Source of the DNA: Dermatophagoides farinae
Lineage: Eukaryota > Arthropoda > Arachnida > Sarcoptiformes > Pyroglyphidae
Direction of reading: 5' to 3'
Assembly (NCBI RefSeq): GCF_024713945.1
Contig: NC_134678.1
Location: 6,944,001-7,008,000, forward strand
Length of the DNA: 64,000 bases
In this document: positions 1 through 53,131 of the stretch, in pieces
Layout of the letters: each line of letters begins with the position of its first letter
Position numbering within the stretch: the first letter of the stretch is position 1
The notes under the pieces: model-generated
The model's database searches: none
Told to the model about the DNA's origin: nothing
What the model saw: only the letters and a program-made list of their open reading frames with translations
Translations under genes and position numbers: made by a program

Positions 1-3000
1 TACTCATCATTAAATTAAATTATAAATCATCCACTTCTATTTATGCTTTTCTAATCATTTTTTTTTTTGGCATTGTTTTACATTTTGAAATTGACTAAAT
101 TTTCCATTTCTGTAAAATATTGACTTTAACAATAAAGCAAGAAAAGAGGAAAAAAATTTATTCGCATTTTATTTGCAGTTTTTTTTCAAAATTTTTTTTT
201 TTTTATAGTTTTTTGTTGTTGTTGTTGTCGTGTCATCAGATCATGTGTGTGTGTGTGTCTGCGTTGACAGTCAATCAAAAAAAAAATCAGGATTTTTTCA
301 GTGTTTTTTTTCAAAAAAAAAAAAAATGAAAATGATGATGATGATCAAAATGTGATAATTGAATTATTTAATAGAATTTTTTTTTTATATGAAGATCAAG
401 AAAAAAAGAGAAAATTCATTTATGAATTTGATGGAAAAAAAAGAAGAAGAAGAGAAAAAAGATCGATAAACAATTGAAATATATAGATCATAATAATCAA
501 TAATAATAATTATATATCATAGAGAGAGAGAGAGAGAGAGAGAGAGAATTTTCATTTTTCAATTCAAAATTGGTTCCAGGATCAATGGTGGCCAATGTTT
601 ATAATGTCAATTTGTGTATGTGTGTGTGTGTGTGTGTTAAATATTCATTTATTTATATATATAGAGAACATGATGATGAAATGAAATGAAAAAATTTGAT
701 GATGATGATTGTGAAATATGGAAAAAAAGATCCAATGAAGATGATGATGATGATGATCATGGTGATCAAAATGAATGATGCTTATTGCTTGTGTTTGCGT
801 GTGTGTGTGTGTGTGTGTGTATGGTAATTGAGATTTGACAACAAGAAGAGAGAGAGAGAAAAAAAAATATTGGCTCATCATATATATCGTTATGATGATG
901 ATGATGATCAAATGATCAGATGATGATGATGATGATGATGATGATTAGATAATTGGATTATTATTATTATAAAGATATTTTTGTTTGTTTGTTTTGTGAA
1001 AAAAAAGAAAGAAAAAAAATTCATCATTTTCATTTCATTCAAATGATGAATTTTTTTCATTTCATTTCATTTGAAAATCATTATTATTGCTTATTATTAT
1101 TATTATTACTTGAAATCGAAGCCCAATCGAATTGTTTATCATTTTGTAGCCATTTTTCTTTGTTTTGTTTATTGCTTTGCTTGCATTGATTGATGTGTGT
1201 GTGTGTGTTTGTTAAATTATTGCTTTCGGGTAATAATAATGATGATGATGAGAAAAAAACGTTTTTGTTGTTGTACAGAATTTTTTTGTACTTTAAAATT
1301 TTTTTTTTTTTTTGGTCACAAAGAAAAATCAACAGAATATATATAATATATAATGAATGAAGACCTGGAATTTCAAATTATGCTGATCGATTTTGGTCGG
1401 TGGTGATGTTGTTGAATTTTGTGTGTGTGTGTTGTGCATCTTAAAAAAAACGAATAAAAATATCAAAAAATGAAAACAAACAAAAAAACAAACAAAAAAC
1501 ATTAGGTTTGCATCATCAATTGTTTTAACATGGGTAGAAAGAGAGAAAAATATATAGAGAGAGAGAGATTTCATTTTTTTTCAAGTCGACACAATAATAA
1601 ATTGATTGATTGATTGATTTTTTTTCTTGTAACGAAACAGAAGAAAAAAAAATTGACAAACAAACAAACAAACAAAAAAACAAAACAAAACAAGAATCAG
1701 AATAAGTATATGGCGGGCACAAGGGGGGAGAAAATATGAATTTTTGACATTCTGCTTCATTTCTTACCATCGTTGTAACAGAAATTAAAAAGTAACAGAA
1801 TATTTAGGTAACCTCAAAAGTTTTCAAATAAGTTTCTGTCTGTATAATTTTGTTGTTGTTGTTGTTGTTGTATTTGTATCAAATTATTCCTGTGAAAAGG
1901 CTTGAAATAGGAAGAAAGAAATCATGATTGTTTCAAAGATGTAAAGATAATGTATCGTTAAGTGGATGCGATGATGATGATGATGATGATGAATCAATTA
2001 ATCAATATGATGATAGGTGGATGGGGTCAATTCTTCTTTTTTTTTGGCTGCAAACATTTGTATTTTGAATTTGCAATGATTGATGATTGATGATGATTAT
2101 TAGCATGATGATGAGGAGAAAAAATGAGGTGATGATGATGATGAAATGGAACCAAAATTCAGCAAGTGAACGAAAAAGAAAAAGTTTTCATCAATATTAT
2201 CGTCGTCTTTGTTTTTTTTTCTTTGACCGGAAGCCGTATAGTCGTTGTTATTTTTTTTAATATTAATTCGATAGAATTTGTGCTCATCGGTAGTGGTAGT
2301 AGTAGTAGTAGTGGTAAAATCGTTGCATATTCACTTTTTTTTGCAGAATTTGAACTTGAATTTATTTATTTTTATTATTTGAAATCGAAATTGATATGTT
2401 TTCTGGTGTTGAGTGGGTGTGTGTATGTGTGAATGAGAGTGTTCATTATTATGAAAATGTCATCAAACTTTTTTTTTACACGAAAAGATGAAAACTTGAT
2501 CAATTCGTGAAACAAACCGGAAGAAGATGATTGCAATAAATGAAAATCAGGAAGAACGGATGTCGTTGTCAAATATTTATATTTTCTTGATGATTCTTTC
2601 AATAATGAATGTTGATCATCATCATCATCATCATTCTCAATTCTCATGATGATAATGTTTGCTCAATTTAAAGTGATAAATTCTGTATTATGAATCATAT
2701 TCATAAGGGAAAAAAAGAAAAACGAAGAAAAAAAAATTCGGTGTTCAGGGAATGGATGAATGAATGAATGAATGAATGAATGAAAATATCAATCAATCAA
2801 TAATAATTATTCGGGGAAGAAGTGAAAAATTTTTTGTTTTTTTTTTTTTTGAATATATGCGAGAATTTTCATTAATTTATTGCAATATTGAAAAAGATGT
2901 CGTTGAGATGATCATCACAATTCTGTTTCTGCCACAATTATTAATATAAAAAAAAATAGCTGCAACAAAGCTGGTTGATTGTTGTTATTTTGAAAATTTT

Positions 3001-5086
3001 TTTGTTGTTGTTGTTGTTGTACGATGTTATCTCAGGTTTTTATGGTGTTTTTTTTTATTTGTAGCAGATGTTGTTGGTTGGATTTTTATTTTTAAATTTT
3101 AATTTAATCAATAAAAATTATTAGATGGATGTGAATAGCGGCTCTTTTGGATGATGAATTATTTCAAGATTTGATAGCAAAAAATTGGTATGGACTTGGT
3201 ACAAAGCCAGCGGCTGTTTTTTTTTTGCGATTTGTTGTTGTTGTTGTTGTTTATTCGTGTAATATGTGTTGTTGTTGGTGAGATGGTAGGTGTGATGGTG
3301 GTAGTGGTGGTGGTGGTGGTGGTGGCGTTTCATGTCCAGAGCGGATTTTAGTAGTTTTTTTTTATATTTCGGAAAAAAATAAATGAAAAATAAGGAATCG
3401 AGGTGAAAAAAAAATCAATGAAGCAAAGTCAAAAAAAATTATTTAATCGGTATTATGTAAGTGGCGGAGCGGATAAAAGGTGTCTCGTCTGTATTGGAAT
3501 TTTTGTTTTCTGCTATAACTAATCCTGAAACAACAACAATTGAAATGCTGCGCCTGATTTATCATATTTCACTGGTTTCAATTTAAATCTAATAAAATGG
3601 TGTGCACTTGTTTGTTTATCATAATGAAAAAACCACCTGAAGCCACCTACCTGGGCCAAACATCAATCAATCAATTAATCAATCAAAATACTAAATGAAA
3701 CCCGAAGCGGCCACAATTCACCACAACTGGACAGTTTTTTTTTATCTGGAACAATAATGTATGAGTGTGTGTGTGTGTGTGTTTGTATGTGTTTGGGGGT
3801 GTGTATGTATTCTGTCTGTTTATTACAAATATAATGGATGGATGAATGTAATGAATAATATATATGTGAAAGAACAATTCTTCATCATCATATCATATAG
3901 ATCATTGAAAATGATCGATAATATCATCAATTGAAAAATTGATTTGAAAAATGAGAGAAAGAGAGAGAGAGAAAAATAGTAGTGAGAATCAAAATTATCA
4001 TCAATATCATCATATATAGAGAAAAAATGGAAGACCAGTAAATGGGGGTATGAATAACAAAAAAAAAAAAAAATAGAAGAAATGAAATCATGCACCATAC
4101 ACAACACACACACTCACACACACACACACACACACACACATACATAAATAATTGAAATGGCAAAAATCCAAAAAGATTGGGATGCATATGTATATCATTC
4201 ATTGGTTCATCATCATCATCATCATCATCGATTTCTATCAAAACAAATCAATCGGATTCTCATGGAAAATGAATGAATGAAAGACAAATGAAAAGATCAA
4301 ACGATGATGACGATGAACGATAGAAATATATAGAGGAAAGAACTTGTGGTATTCAATTTCATGATGATGATGATGATGATGAAATCAATCATTATGTGAA
4401 TTAGCAAGAAAAAAAAATTGAATGAAAAAAACAAAGAAAAATGAAAATCAAAAAAAAATTTTTTTCACCAGAAAAAAAAATTAAAGAAAAATAAAAAATT
4501 TGAATTGAAAATTTTGGATAAACAAAAAAAAAATTTTGGAAACGCTGGTTGGTTGGTTGGTGTGTGACAAATTTTTTTTTGAATAAAATTGGAAAAAAAA
4601 TTGTAAAAAAATAAAATGATGATTTGAATGTTTAGTGAAATATATTTACAGAATAATAACAGAATTTGAAGAATAAGAAGAAAAAAAAATAAAGAAAATT
4701 TGTGTGAAACGAAAACAAAACAAAACAAAACAATTTGCGATTCTGTTTCTGTTTTTTTGTTGTACACTTGTTTGTTTGTGTGTGTGTATTCAAATATCAC
4801 AATTTGTTTGTTTGTGGGTGGGTGGTTGGTTGGTTGGTTGGCTGGATTTTATGCTGGAAATTTGACTGGAATCTCATCCGGTAAGAATTTTTTTTTTTTT
4901 TTTGCATACACACACACACACACATACAAATGAGAATTGTATCTATTGAAATCAATCAATCAATCAATCAATCAATCAGAGTTATTATTATTGTTGTCGT
5001 TGTCGTCGTCGTCATTTGATTATTATTGTAAAAAAAATTGATCAAGTTATTTGTTTGTATCTATATTTGAACCCGCAAATATGTTT
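1..5086. other. Downstream intergenic DNA, microsatellite-rich, no gene seen
   Basis: I find no exon I can defend. The region holds (AG)n at 521-547, TG runs near 612-637 and 799-822, TGAA tetranucleotides at 2755-2784, an AC run near 4110-4140, CAAT tetranucleotides near 4951-4978, and many ATG/CAT and TTG triplet runs. Open frames here are low-complexity His, Ser, Phe or Lys products of those repeats. Confidence 0.6.
521..547. repeat. (AG)n microsatellite
   Basis: A perfect AG tract of 27 bp in the 5'-most part of the window. Confidence 0.9.
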
Positions 5087-5321
5087 TTTATTTGAATCAG
5101 AACAAAACAATCAATCACATTAATCAATGCATCGATCGATCAATTATTTGTCTTTTTTTTTGTTTTTGTGTCGTGTTTTTTGTTTTTTTTTTCAAATGTA
5201 AAAATTATTATCATCATCATCATCAACATCATCGTGATCATCAATGAATGAATGAGAAATTTTTTTTTTTTTTTTTTTTTTTGATAACAATTTGTTGTTA
5301 TATGTCAAAAAAAAAAATTAT
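5087..5321 (-). promoter_or_regulatory. Candidate Rbp6-like 3' UTR with poly(A) signal
   Basis: Downstream of the stop on the minus strand, the first AATAAA hexamer I see is at 5092-5087. The interval holds a long A run (minus strand) at 5282-5260 and CAT/ATG repeats. AT-rich sequence gives such hexamers by chance, so the 3' end is only a candidate. Confidence 0.35.
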
Positions 5322-33259
<27,938 letters not shown>

Positions 33260-36200
33260 TATTAATTATTTTTTTTATTTGAAATTGGTAAAATAACGGT
33301 AAATAAATTGAAAAAAATGGATATATAATTTCTCTCGCTTTTTTGCGTGTGTGTGTGTGTGTGTATGTTTACTGCTTTTTTTATTCTTCCAGATTATTGC
33401 ACCAATGATTGGAGAATTTCAAATGACAAATTATTGGAAAATGGAAGCAACTAAAAAAAAATGATTTAAAAATCAAACAATGATGATATAACAGTGGAAA
33501 ATTTTTGAGAATGAAAAAAAAATCGAAATCGAAATCGATGATCAGATAAAAATAAAATATACAAACACACAAGTGAACAACAGGAAAAAAAATTAACAAA
33601 CAACCAAAATGAATTTGATTTGGAAAATTATTGCTTATGATGATGATGATTTTTGAAAAGTTTTTCAACAACATGTGAAGGCGTATTCACAGCGAAACAT
33701 GCATACACACACACATACAGAATGTGTTTATCAAGATGACAAATGCAAAAAATTTAAGGGAAAAAAAGGTGTGCGTGTGTGCACGAATTTCGAGGATGAT
33801 AAAGTGTTTTTTTTTTTGTTTTTATGTTTTGTTTTTTATTATTATTATTGGTGGTGTAATGATGATAAATGGTGAGAGGACTTTTTTTTTGTTTTGTTTT
33901 GTTTTTTTTTCTCACAAATAATAAGGTAACCAGAGACGGTAAAGAATTACGAGAATAATTGGAATTGAAAAATTTCTAGTGGAAGAAAAAAGATTTGAAA
34001 TTTGACTGAAATTCACAATTCAAATTGAGAGATAGAGAGATTATATCAATTATATGAATGGAATGAATACCAAACACAATAATGATGTTATATTGGATAA
34101 ATAGCACGGGTGTTTTTTTTTCGGTGTTGAATTTCAACTTTTTTTTTGTATTGTTTAAATTCCGTAGAAAGGATTATGATTATGATGATGATGATGATGA
34201 TGATGATGATATCAAAGTGAAGAAGACAAAAAAAAATTTGCTTTTATACACAAACACAATGTTTAATGGCAATGTTCACATTGATTCTGTTCACGATCAC
34301 GTTGTTGTTGTTGTTGTTGTTGTCGATGACGATGATAGAGATTCTTTACAATTAATCTACATATGATAAAAAAACAAACACAGGAATCATGGGATAGTGG
34401 AGGAAGAAAAAAATGAGAGAAAAAAAATGATGAGAAAAAATTTTTTTTTTTTACAAGAAAAAAAAAGTTCCAACAACAACGACAACAACAGCAACAACAA
34501 CAACAACTTATTCTGGTGTACCAGAATGAATCTAGGGAAAAAAATGGATAAAATTGAATATGAAAATTTTTTTTTTGTGTTAAATTGTACTGTTGTTGTT
34601 GTTGTCGTTGTTTATATGATGATGATGATGCAATCATGAATATATTAGAATCGTGAAACTATGGGCAGCAATCCATATGAAGAAGAAGAAAAACATAATG
34701 AAAATAAAATAAATTTGGAAAAACGAGAAAAAAGAATTTACAATCAAATCATCATTGTCATCGTCGTGGTTGTTGATATATTAGATTTTCTTCATTCGGA
34801 ATAGAAAATTGAAAATAGATTATGGTAAAGACGATTGTAAAGAATTGAAACAATCAAACAGAATCAATGGAAGAAATGTGAAAAAAAAATTATTGAAAAT
34901 CAAAATGAAAATAAAAATAAAACACGTACGTAGACACACACATACATACACACGACGCAAACACAACAAAAGCAGATGGGCAAATAAAAAAAAATTATTA
35001 GTATTTTTTTTTGTCGTGAATTCAGATTGAGCTAGTCCAGAATTTTTTTCCTACGTTATATGTTTAGTTTGGTTTGGAACCAATACTCACACTCACGCAC
35101 ACACACACACACACACACGACTTTTAGATGTGTTTGTGTGTGTGTGTGGTTTTCGGTTATCTTCGGTTTTTTTTTCATTTCTCTCTTATGGTTTGCTTCC
35201 ATACAGAATTATTCTTATTCAGTTGTGTGAAATTTGAAATGTGCGACGAATCCAGGATCACTAGTAAATGGATGGATGGATGGATGGATGGATAGATCAT
35301 CAAGAATAATAACGGATATTGGTCTCTCTTTTTCTATCATATGAGAACCGCCTGCTGCTGCTGTTTTTTATTGTTTTGTTTTTGTTGTTGTTGTTGTTGT
35401 TGTTTATGTCGTCGTTATTTTAATATTTTTAGTTGCAAGCGTATATTACACGAGTTGATTGGGTAGTAGTAGTAATATCATAATCATCATCGGATACAAA
35501 CCAAATAAATTTCAAAAATGTAGGACCGGTTTTCTGGATCGAAAGATTCTTTATGTGGTAAATATTAGTAGTAGTAGTAGTAGTGGCAATAATGATGGAA
35601 ACAAATTCTAGAAATTCTGGATCCTAGAATTCTTTGTTTTGTTTTTTTGTTTTTGTTCTTGATGTTGGAACCACTTTTCATACACATGCATACACATTCT
35701 GACAATTCGTAGGTCCACTAGAATTTATCATTCATATATATAGAAGAGAAAGAGATAGAGAGAGCTTGCGAGAGAGAATTTTCATGATCCAGGAACCAAC
35801 CAACCATCCAATCATCATCATTTACCACTACCATCATCATCATCATCATCATACAAAGTTATACATACCCGAGAATTACAATAGAGAATAGTGGGGTAGT
35901 AGAAAAAAAAGTCGAAATGAAAATGAAAGCGAAAATTAAAGTGAAAAAAAACTAGCTATACACAAAAAAAAACATAAATAACACCGTCATTGACGGGATC
36001 CCGAAACTAAATGATTCGTTTTCTCACACACACACACACACACACACGCACACATACTCTATCTATTCGTATTTTTTTTCAGCCTTTTTTACTTCGGTTA
36101 AAAGTATGGCTGGCTGACTGGCTGGCTGGCTATGTTGTGTGTACGTTTTGAATGTTGATTTGTCGGCTACCAACGATGATAGCATTGATGACGAAATAGA

Positions 36201-38603
36201 AAAAAAAATGTTATTCTGTGTGCTTCATCATCATCATCGTCGCCATAACCATCAAAATTACAATAAAAGTCATCATCATCATTTAAATTGAATTCAATTC
36301 TGATGGATAATAATAATAGAAAATATACTGGTGATGATAGTGATGGGGGTGTGTTTGGGAAAGATTTTCATCGGGGCATATGGAACCAAGGAGAAGCAGC
36401 AGCAGCAGTAACAAGATTGAAAATTGAATAGCAAATAAAAAAAAGCCACTAGTTTTTTTTTTATTCATTGCTTCTCCTCGGTCCCTTTCATCATCATCAT
36501 CATCATTTTTTTACAGTTTTTTTTTCGTTGGTTGCTAGCATCGGCAAAAGAAAAAGGAAAAAAAAACTAATTTTTTCCGCTATTTCACTATACCGTTACT
36601 ACTGTGACAAAAAAAAATTGATTCGCTTCATTCATTCATTCATTTTCATTCAGAAGAGATTCATTCATTCATTCATTCAATTCAATTCATGTGTCTTCAG
36701 CCTTTTTCTCTTCTCTTACCACTGTATATTCATCATAAATAATTTTTTTTCTTCTTCTTCATCATCATCATCATCATCATCATCGGTTGAAGGTACACAT
36801 GTATGTCTAAACATTTGTACTCAAATTCTTTAAAAATAAACAAACAAACAAACCAAAGAAAAAACAACAACAACAACAAGTTTTTTTTTATTTTGGAAAA
36901 GAGAAAGAAAAAAAATTAAAATTTTGGTTTTTTTTTTTGCAAATACACCAAAACACACACACACTGGAACCCAAATAAAAAAAAAATTTATGAAAAACCA
37001 CGTGTTAATTTGGATTCGGGTACAAGGAAAATGAATCAAAAACAGCAATCATCATCATCATCATCATCAACCAAAATCATTTTATGATGATGATGATGAT
37101 GACGATGATTTTATTTTAGATCAACACCACATACACACACACACATGGTGTTAATCATCATAATTTCTTTATTACAACAAAAACGGAAAAAACGCTTATC
37201 TCTATCAATAATAAACATCACACACACACACACACACCAGTTAGTTCATTTCTTCATCAAAAAAAAAAAAAAAAAAAAAAAAATTTACAGAAAAAAAACC
37301 ATCAACAACGACGACATATAAAAAACAGCAATGAGTGAGTGAGAGAGAGAGAGATAATGAGTGAGAAAACGAGCGAGAGAAAGGAAAGAAAAAAAAAGAT
37401 AAGAATGTTTAACGATTTAAAAATGAAAAAGAGACGACGACGACGACAACGGCGATGACGACAGATATATCTTCAAAAGAGGAAAGAAAACAAAAAAAAT
37501 GGATAAAAATGAAATTTCTGTGCTGTTTTTTTTTCAATGGTAAAAAAAAGAATGTATATACCACACGTTTCTAATTGATAATGGTACTAAATTTCATTAA
37601 GACATGGATTTTTTTTTCTTTTTGAAAAAAAGAAAAATTTGACATTTAAAAAAAACGACAAGTAGAACAATGATTTTTTTTTCATAAATTTTTCCTTTTT
37701 CTCTCAAATTTAGACTTTGATGATTTTTGACGATATTTTTGACGTCATAGCTAACATCATTCAGGAATCATTCATTCATGATGTACACATTGTACAACAA
37801 CAACAACAACAACAATCCTGTTGTACGAACGTTCTATCTATAGAAATAGTTAGAATTGCCGGAATTAGAATATTAAAAAAAAACAACAAAAACTAAAAAG
37901 AATGACTAGGCAAACTTGTGGGTGTGTGATCATGAATATCCATACAATCAATGATGATGATCATGATGATGAGAAATTCATTCGTTGAAGAGAAAATTTT
38001 TTTTTTTTTTTTGCTGGTCCAGTTGATTTGACATTAGCTTACACACCAAAGCTTGACGAATCGATCAAGCTTTTTTCTAGCGATAATAGTGTGTCGAACA
38101 TTTTTCTATCAAAGAGAGAGAGAGAGAGAGCAAAAAAAAGACCAAAAATGAAATGAAATGAAAATGTCAAAAAACCGAAACATGAAAATCATCAGATTGA
38201 ATGAAGGGAAAGAAAAATATTTTCATTTCTTGCTTTATCATCATCGTCATCATCATCATTGTTGATCGATTTCATTTTTACACTTTATATTTGTGTATAT
38301 ATAGCGATCATGTTTCATCAGGATTTTTTCGTTTTTTGTTGTTGTTGTTGTTGTTGTTTCGGCTAGATTTACGCACATTTGGCCATTCCGAGGTCAATGC
38401 TTTTTTATTGTTCGATGACCAAAACACCATATTGTGTTGTTATTAAGAATGAAATGAATTCATTTCTTGTTTGTCAATGCCTGTCTTGATTTTAATATGA
38501 ATTTTTTTTTTTGACACAAAAAAGAAAAAGAATATCTGGGTTAAAACATTGAAAAAGAAATGGTTTCCAAAGGATTGTTTCCAAAAGTAAAACAATCATA
38601 TTT

Positions 38604-38640
<37 letters not shown>

Positions 38641-39202
38641 GACACACCGATAGCGACAGACAAGGTTGAAAAAAAAATGTGAAATCTGACTGAAAATGAA
38701 ATGATGACAAGAACATTTTTTTCCAGTGAAAAAGAAATGAAATAAAAAAAAACATTGTAACGTTATCGTTATAATAATAATCATCATCGAATTTTTTTTT
38801 TTCGCTTCTAAAATACGATTCTGTAGTTTATCCATGATGGTGTGTGTGTGTGTGTGTCTCACACATCAAAAAAAAAAATGTCAAAAGTAAATATGCATGT
38901 GCGTGTGTGTGTGTGAGAAAAATCATTGACAAATCAATGAAAGAAATTCACTTTTATTTTCATTGCTATGACATTCACTATGGTATAAGATGAGGAAGAA
39001 AAAAAAACAACAGCAACATTAATAGCTGGGCTATATAAATACCGATAATGGAATTGTCAAACAAAACAAAACAAAAAACATTTGGGCAAGAATGAATGAA
39101 TGAATGAAGAAGAAAAAAAAAGAATCCATGATACCTCATCATGATGTGGATGACAATTGATGTTATGTTGGCCAGAATCCAGTAATATAATAATAAATAC
39201 AA

Positions 39203-39235
<33 letters not shown>

Positions 39236-42200
39236 ACATTTAACTAAAATTAAAAAAAAATAGATAATTTCTTATGATTGCAAACGGATGTCATCATCAT
39301 CATCATCATCATCAGAAATTCTACAATTGTGATACTTGAACACGAAAAGTGCTACGATGATGATGATCCGCTTTGGAATTAATATTAATGAACAGAACAA
39401 AACCAAAAAAAAAAAAAAAAAACAGTTCACATTTGACGTTCATCAAAACGGGAAAAAAATAGAAACATCATCATCTGATTCTGATTCTGATTCTGTAAAA
39501 AGATAGAGGAGCCAAAAAAAAAATTGGAATTTAAAAATGTTCAAAAACGATGATTATGATAAACTTCTTAAATGTCACCATCATCATCATCATCATCATC
39601 ATCACCAACAGATAGACAAGAAAAGAAAATTTCAATGTAGACACATTCTTCGTCTTTGATTTTATTCCCTCATTCTCATCATGAATCTTGTTTCTTTGTT
39701 TTCCAAAATAGATCCATCCATCCATCTATTCTCAACCACAACAAAGTCATTGCTCCTTCAAAGTATAATATTTATTCATCATTCCATTTCATGGTAACAT
39801 GATATCCAAAAGAATGATAGATTTCAGTTTCTGATAACATTCTACCAAATTTCGGCTTTACACACTGTGGTCACACACACACACAAACACAATGAAAATT
39901 ATTGAAATTTTTTTTTCTTCTTCAAAATTCCAGAATCTCATGATTTTTGCACAACTTTGAAAATCTGATTACAATTTTATCTTGATCATCATCATCACAA
40001 TTATAATGACAAAATTGAATGATTTCTTTCTTCATCATCATCATCATCATCATAATAATCAAAATTATTATTGTATTTTGTTTCTTGGATATTAATCAAA
40101 ACACTCGACGACAATGATGATGATGTATAAAGATAAAAAAAAAAAATTCCATCCATTCAAGCAAATCGTAGTATAGTAGAATTACTACTGTTGTTGTCAA
40201 TCATTATTGTTCATTGGATAAATGCAAAACCAACAAAATAAACAACGAAAAAGAATAAAGAATCTGTATGTTCTATATATCTATTTGCTTGTTTTACTGT
40301 GGGGAAAAAAAAGAGAACGAAACATTATATGTGGTTGAATCTAAAGATATTTTAAGCCACAAAATTTCTTTTTTTTTCGTTGTTGATAATGATGATGAAA
40401 TCACATAAAGAGTTATATATATTAATTAATGAACTAAAAAAAAAAAGTTTTTTTTTATCAATTATAAACGGTGATAAATAGATAGAAAAAAAATTATTCA
40501 GAAATTCAATGAAAAATGATGAAATGTCAAATAGATAATTGGTCCAGTTATATACAAAAATGTTTCGATAATCAAAAACTAAAAAAATCAAAATCATATT
40601 TCATTTGATTGAAAACTTGAATTTTATTCCATCGTTTTTTTCAGTTTTTTTTTTGCCCCAATCCATCGTTTTCCATCATCAGAAATAACACATAAAATCT
40701 GACACATGAACCTTCAATCGTCAGATTGATCATCATTAACATCTTGAAATAGATTATCGCCAGATAATTCGTCTGGATTTGGGGCGGAGAGGGAGTGAAA
40801 AAAAAGACTAATTTTGGAATATGGAAAAAAAATTGGTATAATCAACTAAGACATGTAATTAATGATGATGATGGTGATTCATAAAGATTTGTGTCTATGT
40901 GTCTGAAAGTCTGATGAGAGATTGAAATGAAAACTGTCATGCATTAATATTTGGTTCGGTTGAAAAAAAAAGATAACCAACGACACAGATCTGGAACTTC
41001 ATCATACACAAATTATTTTATAGTCAAAAAAAAACTGGCTGATAATCAAAATCCAAAGGAAAAAATAAATCAATCGATTCAAGGTTAATAATAGCAATAA
41101 TACCTGATCTAATTTAAACGATTTTTGTTGTTGTTGTTGTTTTTTTTCTCAAAGAAATTTACCAATATTTCTGTGATTGATTGATTGATTAATTTAACGG
41201 TAGTTTTTTTTTGGTGACAAAAAAAATTGAAATATTCTGTTTTGTACATGAAAAAAAACAAATTTTTTTTTTTTTTTGATAAACTACACCATATCACTAT
41301 ATGAACAAATTATTCATAAATTCATTCCATGGCCGAAAACAGACCAAAAAAACCATTTTCAACTTGTCAACAATTATTGTCATGGCATGGCATATAATTC
41401 AAAAAAAATATGTCTCATCAACGTCGTCCATCATTTCCGTTGAAAATTTCAATGATGAGTGAATGAATGAATTTGAAAAAAAATGAATCTGAATGTTCAA
41501 TTCGGTTGATTGGGAGGGGGAAGGAGAAAGGGGAGAGAGATCCTGGGGCAAAAAAAACCAAATGATGTATAAATGTCATGTTCAATTTATTAAAAGAAGA
41601 CCGTAGTCGTCGTCGTTGTCGACATGTTTTTTCTTTTTTTTTTTTTTTATTTGAAAACTGAAAATTGAGAACACGACAAACAATTTTTTTTCATCTGACT
41701 AACAGGCAAATAAATTTTTTTTGTTTGTTTTTTTTTTGAATATGAACAAAAATGTGATAAATGAATGTGCAGAAAAAAATACATATTTCATGTGCCCCCC
41801 AAATGGCCGGTTGGTCAAAAAAAAAAATTACCGTCATTTTTTTCATTGGTTAATCCATAACCAAAAAAAAAAAAAAAAACAGCCATTTGAAATTGATCCA
41901 TTTATCGATGAATTAGTAATTCATCTGATTCACATTGCATTAATTTTTTTTCTATATCAGATAAATTTGATTTAATTTTCTATTCACTTCTGTCTGGCTA
42001 CGACTAGAATGATTTTTGATGATGACGATGAAATTCAATGACAGGTAACAATTATCGATGTTGGTGGTGGTGGTGATGGTCACTTATTTTTTTCTCTCTC
42101 TCTCTCTCTCTCTCTTCTTAACCATCAAATCACCTGTCAAATTTCCATGCAGTTTATTTTTCTAATGGCCGACTTTTTTTTATCTAATTCGAAAAAAATA

Positions 42201-43022
42201 GAAAATTATCACATCACATCATAGATATATCTAACGGGGTATTTTCATTTCTTCATCACATTTGTTTATTTTAATATTTTGTCAGTTTTCTAGATCAATG
42301 AATGTGCACAGCACATAATTGAATTAATAATCATCAGAGATATTATTATGTGCCATGAATTATCATTATCATCATCATCATCATCATCCACATCAAACAT
42401 ATCACCATCATCGTTAATATTTGCCAAGAGATAGAGGGAGAGAGAGAGGTAATGAATGAATTTTTATTTGAAAAAGACCACTCTTGATTTATAATTCGAA
42501 AAAACCCTTCATCATCATTCGAAACATTTTATTTCCATTCCATTTTTTTTACGGTAAAAATGTTTCAAAGTTTTTTCTTCTGTTGAATTAATTCATTCAT
42601 ATGTTTCAATTATCAATTGACAGTTCGTTTACAGATATTAAAAATGAAATAAATAAATAAATAAAAAATTCAATTTATCCTAAATGGATAGATGGCCAAA
42701 AATTGACCATTGGTCATCATCATAAAAATTCTACGAGGGAAAAAAATTTTGTTTTTTTTTATATATATCAAGTTTTTATTGATTAATATTCCTTTTCATT
42801 CATACGTTATTACATGGGCTATTTATATTTAATAGATTCATTCAATTTGTGTGTGTGTGTGTGTGCATTTGATCGAAATATTTTTGTGGAGAAAGAGAAA
42901 AATTTGTTTTCAAATGATGGCGATGATGACAAGCAAATAATATTTTGATGATGGTCATAATAATAAAATCATTTCTTTAACACATAAACACATTTTTTTT
43001 AATATTTCCCTAAGCAAGAGTT
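33260..43022. other. Region upstream of Rbp6-like start codon, no gene seen
   Basis: It should include the 5' UTR and perhaps the promoter or untranslated exons, but I cannot place a transcription start. It holds TG runs (33346-33364), CAA/TTG blocks near 34302-34323, 34470-34506 and 34592-34611, GGAT tetranucleotides near 35270-35292, a CA tract near 35098-35118, poly-A at 37259-37283, and CA near 38607-38639. Open frames are low complexity. Confidence 0.6.
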
Positions 43023-43340
43023 TTGAACATCTTGAAAAATCTTTTACCCGAGGAAATGATCAATTCTGAATCCAAAAAAAAAAAATTCATGAAATTTTGT
43101 CACTTTAAAATCGATTCTAATAATTTGTTTTCGAAAAATGGAATAATAAATGGAAGGCGCCATCTTCAAACAGGAATGTTTTTTTTCAATCATCAAACCA
43201 TCCATGAACTTGAATGTTTGAAAGAATTGTTTTCTTTTTTATTGTTCATCTCTCAACCACAGAATATTTTAATAATTTTTTTTTCCAAAAAACAAGTAAA
43301 GAATAGACCAGAAAAAAAACAAAATTCAAATTCCCAATAG
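43023..43340 (+). CDS. Open reading frame, 105 aa, doubtful
   Basis: Starts within a frame containing NILKNLLPEEMINSESKKKK and the non-repetitive block SNNLFSKNGIINGRRHLQTG. It has no recognisable domain, splice partner or clear start (the first codon is not ATG). It is noted only because it is less repetitive than other frames nearby. Confidence 0.1.
   Translation: MNILKNLLPEEMINSESKKKKFMKFCHFKIDSNNLFSKNGIINGRRHLQTGMFFFNHQTIHELECLKELFSFLLFISQPQNILIIFFSKKQVKNRPEKKQNSNSQ

Positions 43341-53131
<9,791 letters not shown>

Noticed and set aside
3121-3333. His-rich minus-strand frame
   Set aside because: The His run is a GTG/CAC microsatellite; no supporting splice sites or conservation.
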